A stretch of DNA of 64,000 nucleotides from Herpetosiphon gulosus (lineage in GTDB: Bacteria > Chloroflexota > Chloroflexia > Chloroflexales > Herpetosiphonaceae), in the NCBI RefSeq assembly GCF_039545135.1, contig NZ_BAABRU010000012.1:1-64000 (forward strand), in the 5' to 3' direction. Shown one piece after another: positions 50,574-60,675 of this stretch; position 1 is the first letter of the stretch; each line of letters opens with the position of its first letter. The position numbers and the translations under genes are program-made. The notes below the pieces were generated by a model, which did no database searches, had not been told where the DNA came from, and worked only from the letters and a program-made list of their open reading frames with translations.

Positions 50574-53018
50574 TTATTTGATCACGATATTGACCAAGCG
50601 ATTTGGTACCACAATTTGCTTGATGATGGTTTTGCCCTCGACCAAGGGGGCAATCTTTTCATCAGCCAAAGCGGTTGCAATGATGCTTGGTTCATCGGCG
50701 GTGGCGGCTACCTGTATTTTACCGCGAACTTTACCATTTATTTGCACTGGCAATTCAATCGATTCGTCGATCAACATGGCTTCATCGTAACTTGGCCAGG
50801 CCTGCAAATGGACGCTTTGGCTGTTGCCCAAAAATTCCCACAATTCTTCAGCAATATGCGGGGCGATTGGTGCTAACAACAAGGTCAAGCTTTCGGTTGC
50901 CTTGCGCCAGGTTGCAGTGCCATAAACATCGGTTTCGCGAGCTTTCATCAATTCGTTGACAAACTCCATCAGGCCAGCAATGGCGGTGTTGAAGGCAAAG
51001 CGCTGCAAATCGTCGCCAACTTTTTTGATGATCCGATGGGTTTGGCGCTCTAAGGTACTGGCATGGCCCGCAGCATCGTGACGTTGCGGCGTATCAGTCA
51101 CGACACGCCAAGCCCGATCCAAAAAGCGCACGCAGCCTTCGATCCCGCGATTGTTCCAAGGGGCGCCTTGCTCCCACGGGCCGATGAACATCAAGAAGGT
51201 GCGCACGGTATCAGCACCATATTGCGCTACCAACATATCTGGGTCAATCACATTGCCACGTGATTTCGACATTTTATTACTATCTTCGCCTAAAATCACA
51301 CCTTGGTTGATCAAGCGGGTCATTGGCTCGTTAGCGCTGACCAATCCCATATCACGCATGGCTTTCCACCAAAAACGGGTGTACAACAAGTGCATCACGG
51401 CATGTTCGCGGCCACCTGTGTATTGATCAACTGGCAACCATTTGTCGGTAATAGCCTTGGTAAAGGGCGCATTGGTTTCGTGTGGGCTTAAGTAGCGCAC
51501 TTGATACCACGACGAATCGACAAATGTATCCATTGTGTCGGTGTCGCGCTCAGCTTCGCCGCCACAGGTTGGGCATGTGGTAAAGCGCCAAGTTGGGTGC
51601 AATTTCAAGGGCGATTCGCCTGTTGGCTTGAAATCAACACTATCGGGCAGCAACAATGGTAATTGATCTTCTGGCACGGGTACAGTACCACATGTTGGGC
51701 AATAAATCATCGGGATTGGCGTGCCCCAATAGCGTTGGCGGCTGACCAGCCAATCACGCAAACGATAATTAATCGCTCGTTTGCCCAATTGCTCAGCTTC
51801 CAACCAGTTAATCACGGCTTCTTTGGCCTCGGCTGAGCTTAAGCCATCGATTTGGCCTGAATTGACGACCGTGCCATAGGCTGGTTCGGCTGTTTCCAAG
51901 GGGGTTTCGGCAGTTTGTTCAGCTTGTACAACGACGCGTTTGATTGCCAAGCCAAAGGTTTTGGCAAAGGCGAAGTCGCGTTCATCGTGGCCAGGCACTG
52001 CCATGATCGCGCCAGTGCCATAGGTCATCAGCACATAGTCGGCAATCCAAATTGGCACACGTTCTTGGCTGGTTGGATTGATCGCATACGCACCGATCCA
52101 TACGCCAGTTTTGGGCTTTTCGTCATCGGTCGATTGGCGCTCAACTTCGGTTTTGCGAATGGCTTCGGCTACATAGGCATCGACGCTGGCTTTTTGCTCG
52201 ACACTGGTTAATTTGGCAACCAACGGGTGCTCAGGAGCCAACACCATAAAGGTTGCCCCCCACAAGGTGTCGGGGCGAGTTGAAAAGACCGTAATTGGGT
52301 CGCCAGCCTCAGATTTGAAGGTGATTTCGGCCCCTTCTGAGCGACCAATCCAGTTGCGTTGCATGGTTGTGATGCGCTCAGGCCAATCCAACCCCGAGAA
52401 ATCCAGCAATTCATCAGCGTATGAAGTAATTTTGAAATACCATTGATCCAAATCGCGCTTGGTGACTAAGCTGTCGCAACGTTCGCAGCGCCGTTCATCG
52501 CCGACAACCTGTTCGCGGGCCAAGGTTGTATTACACTTGGGACACCAATCGACCGCTGAGAATTTTTTATAGGCTAAGCCACGTTTGAAAAATTGAATAA
52601 AAAACCACTGATTCCAGCGATAATATTCAGGGTCGGCGCTAACAATTTGCTGATCCCAATCGACCATCATGCCCATTGATTGCAACTGGCCACGCATGTA
52701 TTCAATGTTGGAATAAGTCCATTTGCGCGGATCTAAGTTGTTTTTGATCGCGGCATTTTCGGCGGGCAAGCCAAAGGCATCGAAGCCCATTGGGAAAAAG
52801 ACGTTGTAGCCACGCATGCGCATATAGCGGGCATGCACATCGCTGGGCGACATGGCATACCAATGGCCAATGTGCAAATTGCCCGATGGATAGGGCAACA
52901 TGGTGACAGCATAATGTTTAGGTTTATCGCTGTCTGGCTCGAAGCGATAAATGCCGTCGCGTTCCCAACGTTCGCGCCATTTTGGCTCGGTGATGCTACT
53001 ATCATAGCGAGTGGCCAT
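50574..53018 (-). CDS. leuS: leucyl-tRNA synthetase
   Basis: An 814-residue class I synthetase that charges tRNA-Leu. HIGH motif in GNLHIGHWYAMSPSD, KMSKS motif in DSNKMSKSRGNV, editing (CP1) domain with MTYGTGAIMAVPGHDERDFAFA, zinc-type CPKC/CERC and CPTCGTVPVP/CPTCGGEAE sites, and a C-terminal anticodon/tRNA-binding part ending in INGKVRGKIQV. ATG 53018 (MATRYDSS) fits aaggag 6 nt upstream; an adjacent ATG at 53021 is also possible. Expression is controlled by the T-box leader about 245 nt upstream. The longer frame to 53078 has no support. Confidence 0.96.
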   Translation of the reverse strand: MATRYDSSITEPKWRERWERDGIYRFEPDSDKPKHYAVTMLPYPSGNLHIGHWYAMSPSDVHARYMRMRGYNVFFPMGFDAFGLPAENAAIKNNLDPRKWTYSNIEYMRGQLQSMGMMVDWDQQIVSADPEYYRWNQWFFIQFFKRGLAYKKFSAVDWCPKCNTTLAREQVVGDERRCERCDSLVTKRDLDQWYFKITSYADELLDFSGLDWPERITTMQRNWIGRSEGAEITFKSEAGDPITVFSTRPDTLWGATFMVLAPEHPLVAKLTSVEQKASVDAYVAEAIRKTEVERQSTDDEKPKTGVWIGAYAINPTSQERVPIWIADYVLMTYGTGAIMAVPGHDERDFAFAKTFGLAIKRVVVQAEQTAETPLETAEPAYGTVVNSGQIDGLSSAEAKEAVINWLEAEQLGKRAINYRLRDWLVSRQRYWGTPIPMIYCPTCGTVPVPEDQLPLLLPDSVDFKPTGESPLKLHPTWRFTTCPTCGGEAERDTDTMDTFVDSSWYQVRYLSPHETNAPFTKAITDKWLPVDQYTGGREHAVMHLLYTRFWWKAMRDMGLVSANEPMTRLINQGVILGEDSNKMSKSRGNVIDPDMLVAQYGADTVRTFLMFIGPWEQGAPWNNRGIEGCVRFLDRAWRVVTDTPQRHDAAGHASTLERQTHRIIKKVGDDLQRFAFNTAIAGLMEFVNELMKARETDVYGTATWRKATESLTLLLAPIAPHIAEELWEFLGNSQSVHLQAWPSYDEAMLIDESIELPVQINGKVRGKIQVAATADEPSIIATALADEKIAPLVEGKTIIKQIVVPNRLVNIVIK

Positions 53019-53132
53019 CATCAACTCCTTGGCTAAAAATATCTGCAATTGGTAAAAATCTACAACTTTTCTGCTCAACCAATCATCATTTCACCACCCT
53101 TCCGTGATTGGGTGGGATTCAGCATCGATTGG

Positions 53133-53246
53133 CATTCCCTCACCCCAACCCCTCGCCCGCTGTGGCGGGAGAGGGCATTCCACTTGTCATGCTACGGTGG
53201 TCCCCCTCGCCTGCTGGGCGGGAGAGGGGGCTATGGGGTGAGGGAA
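53133..53246. repeat. GC-rich dispersed palindromic repeat, full copy inside the leuS leader
   Basis: Begins cattccctcaccccaacc and ends ggggtgagggaa, matching 22227-22342 over its length with some changes in the centre. It sits between the T-box terminator and the leuS start, so it is transcribed as part of the leuS 5' UTR. Confidence 0.8.
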
Positions 53247-53257
53247 CTAAACAAAAA

Positions 53258-53504
53258 TCTAAAACAAAAAACCCCGAACCCATGTCAGGGACGGAGCAAA
53301 ACCCCGTGGTACCACCCTGCTTATGAGCCGAAGCACATCACTCGTAGGCGCAATAACGGGCGCACCCGCCACCAACTACTAAGCCGAAGCTGTTCCCTGA
53401 TGGGGCATAAACGGGCGAGTTGGGCGCTAGGTGTAGCTTTGCACCAGCCAGCTACTCTCTGTAAAAACGCGCTTAATACTCCCGCGAACCAGATTAAGTT
53501 ATTT
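53258..53504 (-). promoter_or_regulatory. T-box leader of leuS (tRNA-Leu sensing)
   Basis: The minus strand holds the conserved T-box AGGGTGGTACCACGG (53318-53304), then ctccg-tccc/ggg-ttcgggg terminator arms and a T run (ending at about 53259). Upstream in the transcript is a Stem I with the AGAGAGTAGCTGG and GGTGCAAAGCTA motifs and a candidate specifier CTC (53419-53417), a Leu codon. The promoter -10 is TATAAT (53516-53511). Uncharged tRNA-Leu should stabilise the antiterminator and switch leuS on. Confidence 0.9.
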
Positions 53505-53586
53505 AGGGCGATTATACCACGGCTTGATTTGTAGACATCAATCCAAAGATTGAGTTAGTTGCAAAAAATAAAATTTTTAGTAAAAT

Positions 53587-53789
53587 GAGACCGATCCCAA
53601 TAATCAATCACGATTATTGCTCAGCCCCACGATGAAGTGCCTCATACCTCGCGTCATCTAGGCCCGCTGTTGCTCCTACACCACGCACCGTCCGAGGAAG
53701 GCTGCTCGCTTAATTCGTCCATTGGCGGACATAGTACCAAGCATTCTTAAACGCAACACCTTTGGATCGCAGTCTCTGGAACCGGTCTC
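53587..53789 (+). ncRNA. possible structured RNA (6S-like layout), tentative
   Basis: In the 490-bp gap before the first protease, gagaccg (53587-53593) is complementary to 53783-53789, with further pairing (cca/tgg) inside, a local hairpin at 53601-53620 (aataatc/gattatt) and an apical gtcc/ggac hairpin. A promoter-like ttgcaa-N16-taaaat lies at 53559-53586. A closed stem around ~200 nt with internal bulges is the layout of 6S RNA, but the TSS would fall inside the 5' arm and no T-tract terminator follows. The rest of the gap shows nothing. Confidence 0.28.
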
Positions 53790-54006
53790 TTTAGCGAACA
53801 CGTTCGAGTACGAATGCTGGTTTGGCTACTTTCTCTGCAATGCTGCAACAACTGAATAATCGAAGCTTGACACACTTACAACCTTACTAGGTTGGCTTTG
53901 CTGTGCTCAAGTCAGGGGGCAGTCGGTTCAATCGCGCTGGTCTGGTCGATTGAATCGGCTGTGGTTGGCACTTGTTGCCGTAATCTCGCTGTGTGGAGGA
54001 AATAGC

Positions 54007-57000
54007 ATGGCCCGATTTTCTTTGGTGCGCCAACTGGTTTTGGCGTTGCTGCTAGTGGGTTTGGCATTGCCTGTTGTGCAACCAAGCGCCGCCCAAACTT
54101 CGGCAAATACTCAAGCATCCAGCAAACTGTTGATCGATACTGGTAGCTCGGCGAGTCGTTTCGCCCAAGCTCATGGTAAATTGCTGGTCGATTATGGGGC
54201 ATTTGGGTTGTGGCAGATTGCCGATAGCCAAATGAACCAGGTTAAGCAATTGGCTGGTGCGACAACCAGCGATTTGGATACGCTTAATTTTCGCGGGATT
54301 CGGTTTAACCCATTGAAGGCCCAACCAAGCCTCAAATTAACTCAAAGCCCAACCACTGAGCCTCAATTGTGGTTGGTGCAATTTATTGGCCCAATTAAAG
54401 ATGCTTGGCTGGAGCAACTCACCAAGGCTGGAGCCGAATTGGTGATTTATGTACCGAGCAATAGTTATTTGGTTTGGGCTGATGGCGCGAGCCTGAACAA
54501 GCTCAATCAATTACAACAAACCAGCCAGGTTATTCAATGGATGGGGGTTTATCAGCCTGAATATCGTTTGGCTCAGGAGTTACGCACTAAGGCAAGTAGC
54601 CCCAAGAAAGCAGAATTGGTTGATGTCAGCGTGCAAATTTACAATGCTGGCGATGTGCAAGCCTCGGTTGATGCAGTAATTGCGGCGAGTAGCAAACTGC
54701 ATGCACGGCCATGGCAACTGCTCAATTTCACCACGCTTTCAGTCCAACTCAGTGAAACTGAACTAGCAAGTTTGGCCCAACGAGCCAATATCTACAATAT
54801 TGAGCCTTGGAGCGAGCCAGAGCTGTTTGATGAACGTCAAGGCCAGATTATCGCTGGTAATGTGACGACGCTGAATGGCAAAACCGTGCCAAGTGGGCCT
54901 GGCTATTTAAGCTGGTTGCAAAGCCAAGGCTTGCCCAATAACCCCGCTGAATATCCAATTGTTGATGTAGTTGATGATGGCGTTGATGATGGCACGATCA
55001 ATCCATTGCATCCTGATTTGTATCTGAATGGCGTGCGACCTGGAACTTCGCGCATCAGCGCCACGACCAATTGTACTACCGACCCGCGCGGCAATAGTTT
55101 GGCGGGTCATGGTCAGATCAACGCCGGAATTATCGGCGGCTACAACAATCTCACAGGCTTTCCCTATATCGATGAAGCTAGCTCGGGGATTGCTGGCGGC
55201 TATAATATTGGGCTTGGAATTGCGCCCTACACCCGTATGTCTAGCACCAAAATCTTTCGCAATAGTGGCGCATTCAGCATTAGCAATTGTGATGGTGGCG
55301 ATAGCTACGCCGATATTGTGACCGCTGGTTACGAGCATCAAGCGGCGATTACCTCGAATAGCTGGGGCCAGCCTGGTTCGATGGGCGCGTATAACATCTA
55401 TTCGCAGCTTTACGACCAACTAACCCGCGACGCGAGCAGCGACGATACGGGTAACCAAGCCATGTTGCATATTTTTGCCGCAGGCAATGTGGGTGAATTT
55501 GGTGCAAATACGGTTAGCGCACCGAGCACCGCCAAAAACGTGATTTCAGTCGGCGCAACCGAAAATGTGCGTGATGAAGGCGTTTTGGATGGCAACGGTT
55601 GTGAGATTTCGCAAGCCGATAATGCCGATGATTTGGCGGTTTTTTCGGGCAAAGGCCCAACCGATGATAGCCGAATCAAACCCGACATTATGGCTCCTGG
55701 CACGCACGTGGTTGGCCCAGCGCCCCAAGAATCGGGCTTTTGGGGCGCTGGTGTTTGTGGTGGTCTAACTAATCCATATTATCCCGATAACCAAACCCTT
55801 TACACATGGTCGAGCGGTACTAGCCACTCAACTCCTGCTGTGGCAGGCGCAGCTTCATTGCTCTATACCAAATATCGTACAAACTTTGGCAATGGGGCAA
55901 CCCCAAGCCCAGCTATGCTCAAGGCCTATTTGTTGGCTTCGAGCCGCTATTTGGATGGCATGAACACTGGCGGCAATTTGCCAACCAATCAGCAAGGTTG
56001 GGGCGATGTCTACTTGAAAACCGCCCTCGATAGCACCCCTAGAATTGTGGTTGATCAAAGCCATGTGTTCGGGGCGAGCGGCGAAAGTTTCAGCCAAGTT
56101 GGCCAAATTGCCGATAGCAATAAACCCTTGCGCGTCGCCATCACGTGGACGGATGCAGCGGGGGGGACTACTGGCGATGCCTTTGTCAACGACCTTGATC
56201 TTGAAGTGACAGTTGGTGGTCAAGTTTATAAAGGCAATGTCTTCGATGGAGCGCTCTCAACAACTGGTGGCGTTGCCGATGCCAAGAACAACGTCGAATC
56301 GGTCTATCTGCCAGCCGGGGCAAGTGGCGCGATTCAGATGCGGGTGATTGCTCGTAACATTGTTGGCGATGCAATTCCTGGCAATGCTGATAGCACCGAC
56401 CAAGATTTCGCCCTCTATGTTTACAATGCTAGCGAAGGTGCGATCGGCACGGTGTCAGGGCGGGTGAGCAACGCCAGCAATGCACCTGTTGCCAATGTGC
56501 GAATTGCCACCAGCAATAATTTGAGCACCTTGAGCGATGCCAATGGTAACTATCGTTTGGTATTGCCGGTTGGCACATATGCCCTGACGGCTAGCTTAAA
56601 TGGCGTATTTCAAAGCGTGCCAACGCTAACTGTTGGCCAAAATGCCCAAATTAGCCAAAACTTTACCTTGGTGTATGGCAGCATTAGCGGGGTGGTGCGC
56701 GATAGCTTCACGCCAAGTTTGCCAATTGTTGGAGCCTTGGTTTCAACCGCTGGCTTCAGCACCTTTACTGACAGTTCTGGTTCGTATCAAATTCCGGTGG
56801 CCGCGCCGGGCATGGTGGCGCTGAATGTTCAGGCTGAGCGTTACACTCCCCAGCAGCAAAATCTGAATGTAGTTGCCAATACGACCACCACAGGCAATTT
56901 CAATTTGGCGGCGGGCGCGGTTGAAGGGCTGATTAGCGATGCCAGCAGTGGCCTAGCAGTCAAGGATACTGTGGTCACGCTTGGGAGTTACTCGGTCAAA

Positions 57001-60000
57001 ACCAATGCGGCGGGCTACTACAGTTTGCGCTTGCCGTTGGGCAGCTATAGCGTTGGGGCCAGCAAAGTTGGCCTGATCGCCGAAACGCAGAATTTGACCC
57101 TCAGCAATGGCATGACCAGCACATTAAACCTAAGTTTGGTCCCATTGTTGAGCTATACACCAAGCAATTTGAGCCAAAGTTTCGAGTTTGGCGCGGCTCC
57201 GATTAGCGATAGCTTGAGCTTAGAATTAACCAACAATACCACTCAGCCGATTAGCTATAGCCTGCGTGAATTGAGTGATGCTGGCTTTACGCCTGCCCGC
57301 AACCAACAACGGATTTTGGTGGTACTGCGCACTGGCAGCGATGATGCTAACGCCGTAACCATCCCGCTGAATCAGCTGGGCTATGCATACGATCAGATTG
57401 AATTTGGCGAATTTGCCACAATGAGTTTGACCGATATTCAGGCCTACGACGCGCTGATTTATCTTGGGACAACCGATACTGCTGCCAACAACCCGCAAGA
57501 AGCCAAATTGGCCGAATATCTCGATGCTGGCGGGCGGTTGTTGATTGCTGATAACGATTTGGGCTTCTTCACGCGTACTGGCAGTTTTTATCAGCAATAT
57601 CTTGATGCGAGCTATGGCGACGACGATCCTGAAACTGCTAATTACAACTTAATTGGGCTAGATTTCATGGCCGGAATCAATCCCATGGTGGTTGATTTCA
57701 CGCCCGATTATTTCACGCCTGGCAGTTCATCTCGGGCGATCTTCCGCTATAGTGATGGCTCGGTTGGCGGCTCGTACATTGAGCGCAACGGCTACCAAGC
57801 AATTTATTTGGCAGTTGATTTCCGTAACTTTGGCACGAGCGCCTTTGGTGAGCCGATCGAACGCGATATTATTGAGGCGAGCCTTGATCAACTGTTTGGT
57901 GGGGCTGATCATATTTCTTGGTTGGAACTTGGGCCGTTGCGCGGCGAGGTGTCAGCAGGCCAAACTAGCTCGGTGGTAGTTAGCTGGTTCCCCGATCGGC
58001 TGAGCCAACCTGGAACCTACACTGGCACGGTGGTTTTAGCCCAAACAGCGGTCTACACCCAAACTGCCGAAATTCCAGTCAGCATTACAATTACACCCAA
58101 TTCCAGCCAAGCCCGACTGAGTGGGGTTGTAACTGGATCGGGAGTTTGTAGCAATAGCCCCGCACCATTAGCTAATGTATTGGTGACGATCAACGATCAA
58201 CAAGGCTTGGTTACAAGCGTGCGTACCAATAGTGCTGGCGAATATGTGGTGTTTGTGCCAGCGGGCGGCGAGTATAGCCTTGAATTTAGTGCTACCGACC
58301 ACGTTGGTAGTAGCCAAAGCGTTACTGTTGCTGACGGTGAGCCAAGTGTTAATAATGTGCAATTGCGACTGGATAAAGGTTGTCTGATTGTTGGGCCACA
58401 TGCGATCAATACCAATGTGGTGTTTGGTGAAAGCACAACCGAGCCGCTGTTTGTAATCAGCACCGGAGCGCAACCGCTCGATGTGGCAATTAGTGAAACC
58501 CGTGCCAAAACCGTCAACAGCGGCGATCTAACGCTGACCGAAGTTGATTACAACTGGATCGAAGCCAGCGACGGCACGAATTTGAATATGGGTGCTTACG
58601 ATTTGGTCAATATCGTCACGCCATTTCCGATTAATTTGTATGGCGTGAGCACCACCGATTTGCGTATCTCGAATAATGGGGTGATGATCCTCAACAACCT
58701 AACTGGCTTGATTGAAATCTTCAATCCCAGCCTTGAGAATGCCATCCATAATTATGTGATTGCGCCCTACTGGGATGATTTGGATGATGAAACTGGTGGT
58801 GTGTATTGGAAAGTCGTCGGCGAAGCGCCCAATCGCGCAGTGGTAGTGCAATGGGAAAATCGCCCGCACTACAACAACTGGGATAACACTACCTTCCAAG
58901 CGGTGCTCTCAGAACAAGGCGATATTTTGTTCCAATACAAGGATGTTGATTTCAACGAACCATTCTTGGATTTTGGGGCCAGTGCTACGATTGGGGTGCG
59001 CGGCACACGCAGCGAGATTGCCCAATATAGCATTGATCGGCCAGTATTGCGCGATCGCATGGCTTTGTGTATCTCACAAACCTGCGATAGCTTGAATTGG
59101 CTGAGTGTTAGCCCAAATAAACTTAGCAATTTGACTGGTACGCCATCGAGCTTCCAACAAGTGAGCGTTGCCATCGATACCAGCAACTTTGAGACGGTTG
59201 GCGTTTACACCACCAATTTGGTACTGAACCATACCACGCCGCAACCGCCAGTAGTTGTTCCAGTGACTGTCAATGTAACCTTGCCCGAAGGTTATGGCGT
59301 GCTGAATGGTTTGGTTGAAACAACCTTGGTTTGTGATGTCAACCCAATACCGTTGGCCAACGTCAAAATTACGATTGACACTGAGCCGCCAACAGTTTTA
59401 TATACCAATGGCATGGGCAATTATAGCCGCCCAATTCCAGCGGGCAGCTACAACGTCTTGGTTGAAGGCTACCCTAGCGCATTTACCAGTGTCAGCTATC
59501 CATTAACGGTTGAGGCAGGCCAGACCTATCAGCAAGATTCGCTGTTACGCTTGAAAGCGCCATGTTTGGATATGAGCAGCACGCCAGCGATTACCGCCAC
59601 CACCGAATTGAATACCCCGATCACTGCCAGCTTTAGCTTGAGCAACATTGGCGCAGGTGTGCTTGATTGGCAGATTGAAGAACGCTTACCACGCCAAAAA
59701 GCCTTAGCGGCCAATGCCCAACGGGCATCAACCCGCCAAGCTGAAGTTCAACCACAGCTGGTTCCGACCAGCGAACGTTTGCTTGATGGCGGCTTCGAGG
59801 CCACTACGATTAGCGATAATGTGGCGACCAACCCCTATTGGAGCCAAGATTCGCGCAACTTTGCCAGCTTGCTCTGCACTGTAGAGTGTGATGATATTGT
59901 GCCGCATACTGGTGATTGGTTTATCTGGATGGGTGGGATTGGGTCAAACTTTGGCACTGAAACCAGCTATTTCAGCCAAGACTTCAGCCAAACCAGCTTT

Positions 60001-60522
60001 AGTGCTGGTACATTGAGCTTCTGGTTATCGGTTACCGCGCCGATGGATCGGCCTGATGATTATATGCGGGTGCTGATCAACAATAATGAAGTATTTCGGG
60101 TGACTAACGCTGATCGGGCCAATTACAGCAGCTACACGCTGGTAACCGTGCCGATTAATGAGCAAGTGTTGGGTGGTCGCGAGCTGCATAACATTCGCTT
60201 TGAAGCTCAGATTGTCCAAGGCGGCAATACCAACTTCTTTATTGATGATCTAAGCCTTGATTTAATCCAAAGCTGTGAGGGCGATGCAGTGGATTGGCTG
60301 CATGTTGTTCCGAACAGTGGCAGTATTGCCGCCGATAGCGAGCAAACAATTGATGTCGCGCTTGATCCAACGGGCTTGGCAGTTGGCACGCATACTGCAA
60401 GTTTATGCTTGATCACCAACAACCCCAATCGCCAAAACTTACGGATTCCCGTCAGCTTAACCGTTGAACCAGCAACGATCCCGAACTATCCGCTGTATCT
60501 ACCGCTAATTATGCGCAACTAA
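54007..60522 (+). CDS. giant secreted S8 (subtilisin-like) protease with repeated C-terminal beta domains
   Basis: A 2171-residue protein. ATG 54007 (MARFSLVRQLVLALLL) is chosen: gtggagga lies upstream and a signal peptide ending near PSAAQ follows. After an N-terminal propeptide-like region (to ~290) comes an S8 catalytic domain: Asp near 322 (IVDVVDDGVDDG), His near 368 (LAGHGQINAGIIGG), Ser near 606 (WSSGTSHSTPAVAGAA). Then carboxypeptidase-regulatory-like repeats (GTVSGRVSNASNAPVANV, SISGVVRDSFTPSLPIVGA and others), Big/FN3-like and choice-of-anchor segments. It ends in NYPLYLPLIMRN, a C-terminal tail common to exported Chloroflexota proteins. Probably degrades prey or environmental protein. 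The tandem paralogue follows. Confidence 0.93.
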   Translation: MARFSLVRQLVLALLLVGLALPVVQPSAAQTSANTQASSKLLIDTGSSASRFAQAHGKLLVDYGAFGLWQIADSQMNQVKQLAGATTSDLDTLNFRGIRFNPLKAQPSLKLTQSPTTEPQLWLVQFIGPIKDAWLEQLTKAGAELVIYVPSNSYLVWADGASLNKLNQLQQTSQVIQWMGVYQPEYRLAQELRTKASSPKKAELVDVSVQIYNAGDVQASVDAVIAASSKLHARPWQLLNFTTLSVQLSETELASLAQRANIYNIEPWSEPELFDERQGQIIAGNVTTLNGKTVPSGPGYLSWLQSQGLPNNPAEYPIVDVVDDGVDDGTINPLHPDLYLNGVRPGTSRISATTNCTTDPRGNSLAGHGQINAGIIGGYNNLTGFPYIDEASSGIAGGYNIGLGIAPYTRMSSTKIFRNSGAFSISNCDGGDSYADIVTAGYEHQAAITSNSWGQPGSMGAYNIYSQLYDQLTRDASSDDTGNQAMLHIFAAGNVGEFGANTVSAPSTAKNVISVGATENVRDEGVLDGNGCEISQADNADDLAVFSGKGPTDDSRIKPDIMAPGTHVVGPAPQESGFWGAGVCGGLTNPYYPDNQTLYTWSSGTSHSTPAVAGAASLLYTKYRTNFGNGATPSPAMLKAYLLASSRYLDGMNTGGNLPTNQQGWGDVYLKTALDSTPRIVVDQSHVFGASGESFSQVGQIADSNKPLRVAITWTDAAGGTTGDAFVNDLDLEVTVGGQVYKGNVFDGALSTTGGVADAKNNVESVYLPAGASGAIQMRVIARNIVGDAIPGNADSTDQDFALYVYNASEGAIGTVSGRVSNASNAPVANVRIATSNNLSTLSDANGNYRLVLPVGTYALTASLNGVFQSVPTLTVGQNAQISQNFTLVYGSISGVVRDSFTPSLPIVGALVSTAGFSTFTDSSGSYQIPVAAPGMVALNVQAERYTPQQQNLNVVANTTTTGNFNLAAGAVEGLISDASSGLAVKDTVVTLGSYSVKTNAAGYYSLRLPLGSYSVGASKVGLIAETQNLTLSNGMTSTLNLSLVPLLSYTPSNLSQSFEFGAAPISDSLSLELTNNTTQPISYSLRELSDAGFTPARNQQRILVVLRTGSDDANAVTIPLNQLGYAYDQIEFGEFATMSLTDIQAYDALIYLGTTDTAANNPQEAKLAEYLDAGGRLLIADNDLGFFTRTGSFYQQYLDASYGDDDPETANYNLIGLDFMAGINPMVVDFTPDYFTPGSSSRAIFRYSDGSVGGSYIERNGYQAIYLAVDFRNFGTSAFGEPIERDIIEASLDQLFGGADHISWLELGPLRGEVSAGQTSSVVVSWFPDRLSQPGTYTGTVVLAQTAVYTQTAEIPVSITITPNSSQARLSGVVTGSGVCSNSPAPLANVLVTINDQQGLVTSVRTNSAGEYVVFVPAGGEYSLEFSATDHVGSSQSVTVADGEPSVNNVQLRLDKGCLIVGPHAINTNVVFGESTTEPLFVISTGAQPLDVAISETRAKTVNSGDLTLTEVDYNWIEASDGTNLNMGAYDLVNIVTPFPINLYGVSTTDLRISNNGVMILNNLTGLIEIFNPSLENAIHNYVIAPYWDDLDDETGGVYWKVVGEAPNRAVVVQWENRPHYNNWDNTTFQAVLSEQGDILFQYKDVDFNEPFLDFGASATIGVRGTRSEIAQYSIDRPVLRDRMALCISQTCDSLNWLSVSPNKLSNLTGTPSSFQQVSVAIDTSNFETVGVYTTNLVLNHTTPQPPVVVPVTVNVTLPEGYGVLNGLVETTLVCDVNPIPLANVKITIDTEPPTVLYTNGMGNYSRPIPAGSYNVLVEGYPSAFTSVSYPLTVEAGQTYQQDSLLRLKAPCLDMSSTPAITATTELNTPITASFSLSNIGAGVLDWQIEERLPRQKALAANAQRASTRQAEVQPQLVPTSERLLDGGFEATTISDNVATNPYWSQDSRNFASLLCTVECDDIVPHTGDWFIWMGGIGSNFGTETSYFSQDFSQTSFSAGTLSFWLSVTAPMDRPDDYMRVLINNNEVFRVTNADRANYSSYTLVTVPINEQVLGGRELHNIRFEAQIVQGGNTNFFIDDLSLDLIQSCEGDAVDWLHVVPNSGSIAADSEQTIDVALDPTGLAVGTHTASLCLITNNPNRQNLRIPVSLTVEPATIPNYPLYLPLIMRN

Positions 60523-60555
60523 GTACATACCCTGATTTTAAAATTCGTTGAGCGA

Positions 60556-60590
60556 AACCCCCTGTGAATTGAGGATCACAGGGGGTTTTT
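60556..60590 (+). terminator. rho-independent terminator of first protease
   Basis: A 12-bp perfect stem aaccccctgtga/tcacagggggtt (60556-60567 with 60576-60587) running into a T stretch (tttttgtt), 33 bp after the stop. Confidence 0.9.
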
Positions 60591-60640
60591 GTTAAGCAAA
60601 GATTAGATTTTGCTGATTAGAATGGGCAATTAAGTTAAAT

Positions 60641-60669
60641 TTGCATAAAAAAATGCTTGCTAGTACAAT
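60641..60669 (+). promoter_or_regulatory. predicted sigma-70-type promoter of second protease
   Basis: TTGCAT (60641-60646), a 17-nt spacer and TACAAT (60664-60669). Transcription would start near 60676 and give a ~250-nt leader before the ATG at 60925. Confidence 0.55.
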
Positions 60670-60675
60670 AGTCCT

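Noticed and set aside
53049-53534. 161-residue plus-strand ORF
   Set aside because: It runs antisense through the T-box leader and a dispersed repeat; the sequence is explained by those elements.
54903-55419. 170-residue minus-strand ORF in the first protease
   Set aside because: Antisense frame in the S8 catalytic domain, produced by biased codon use.
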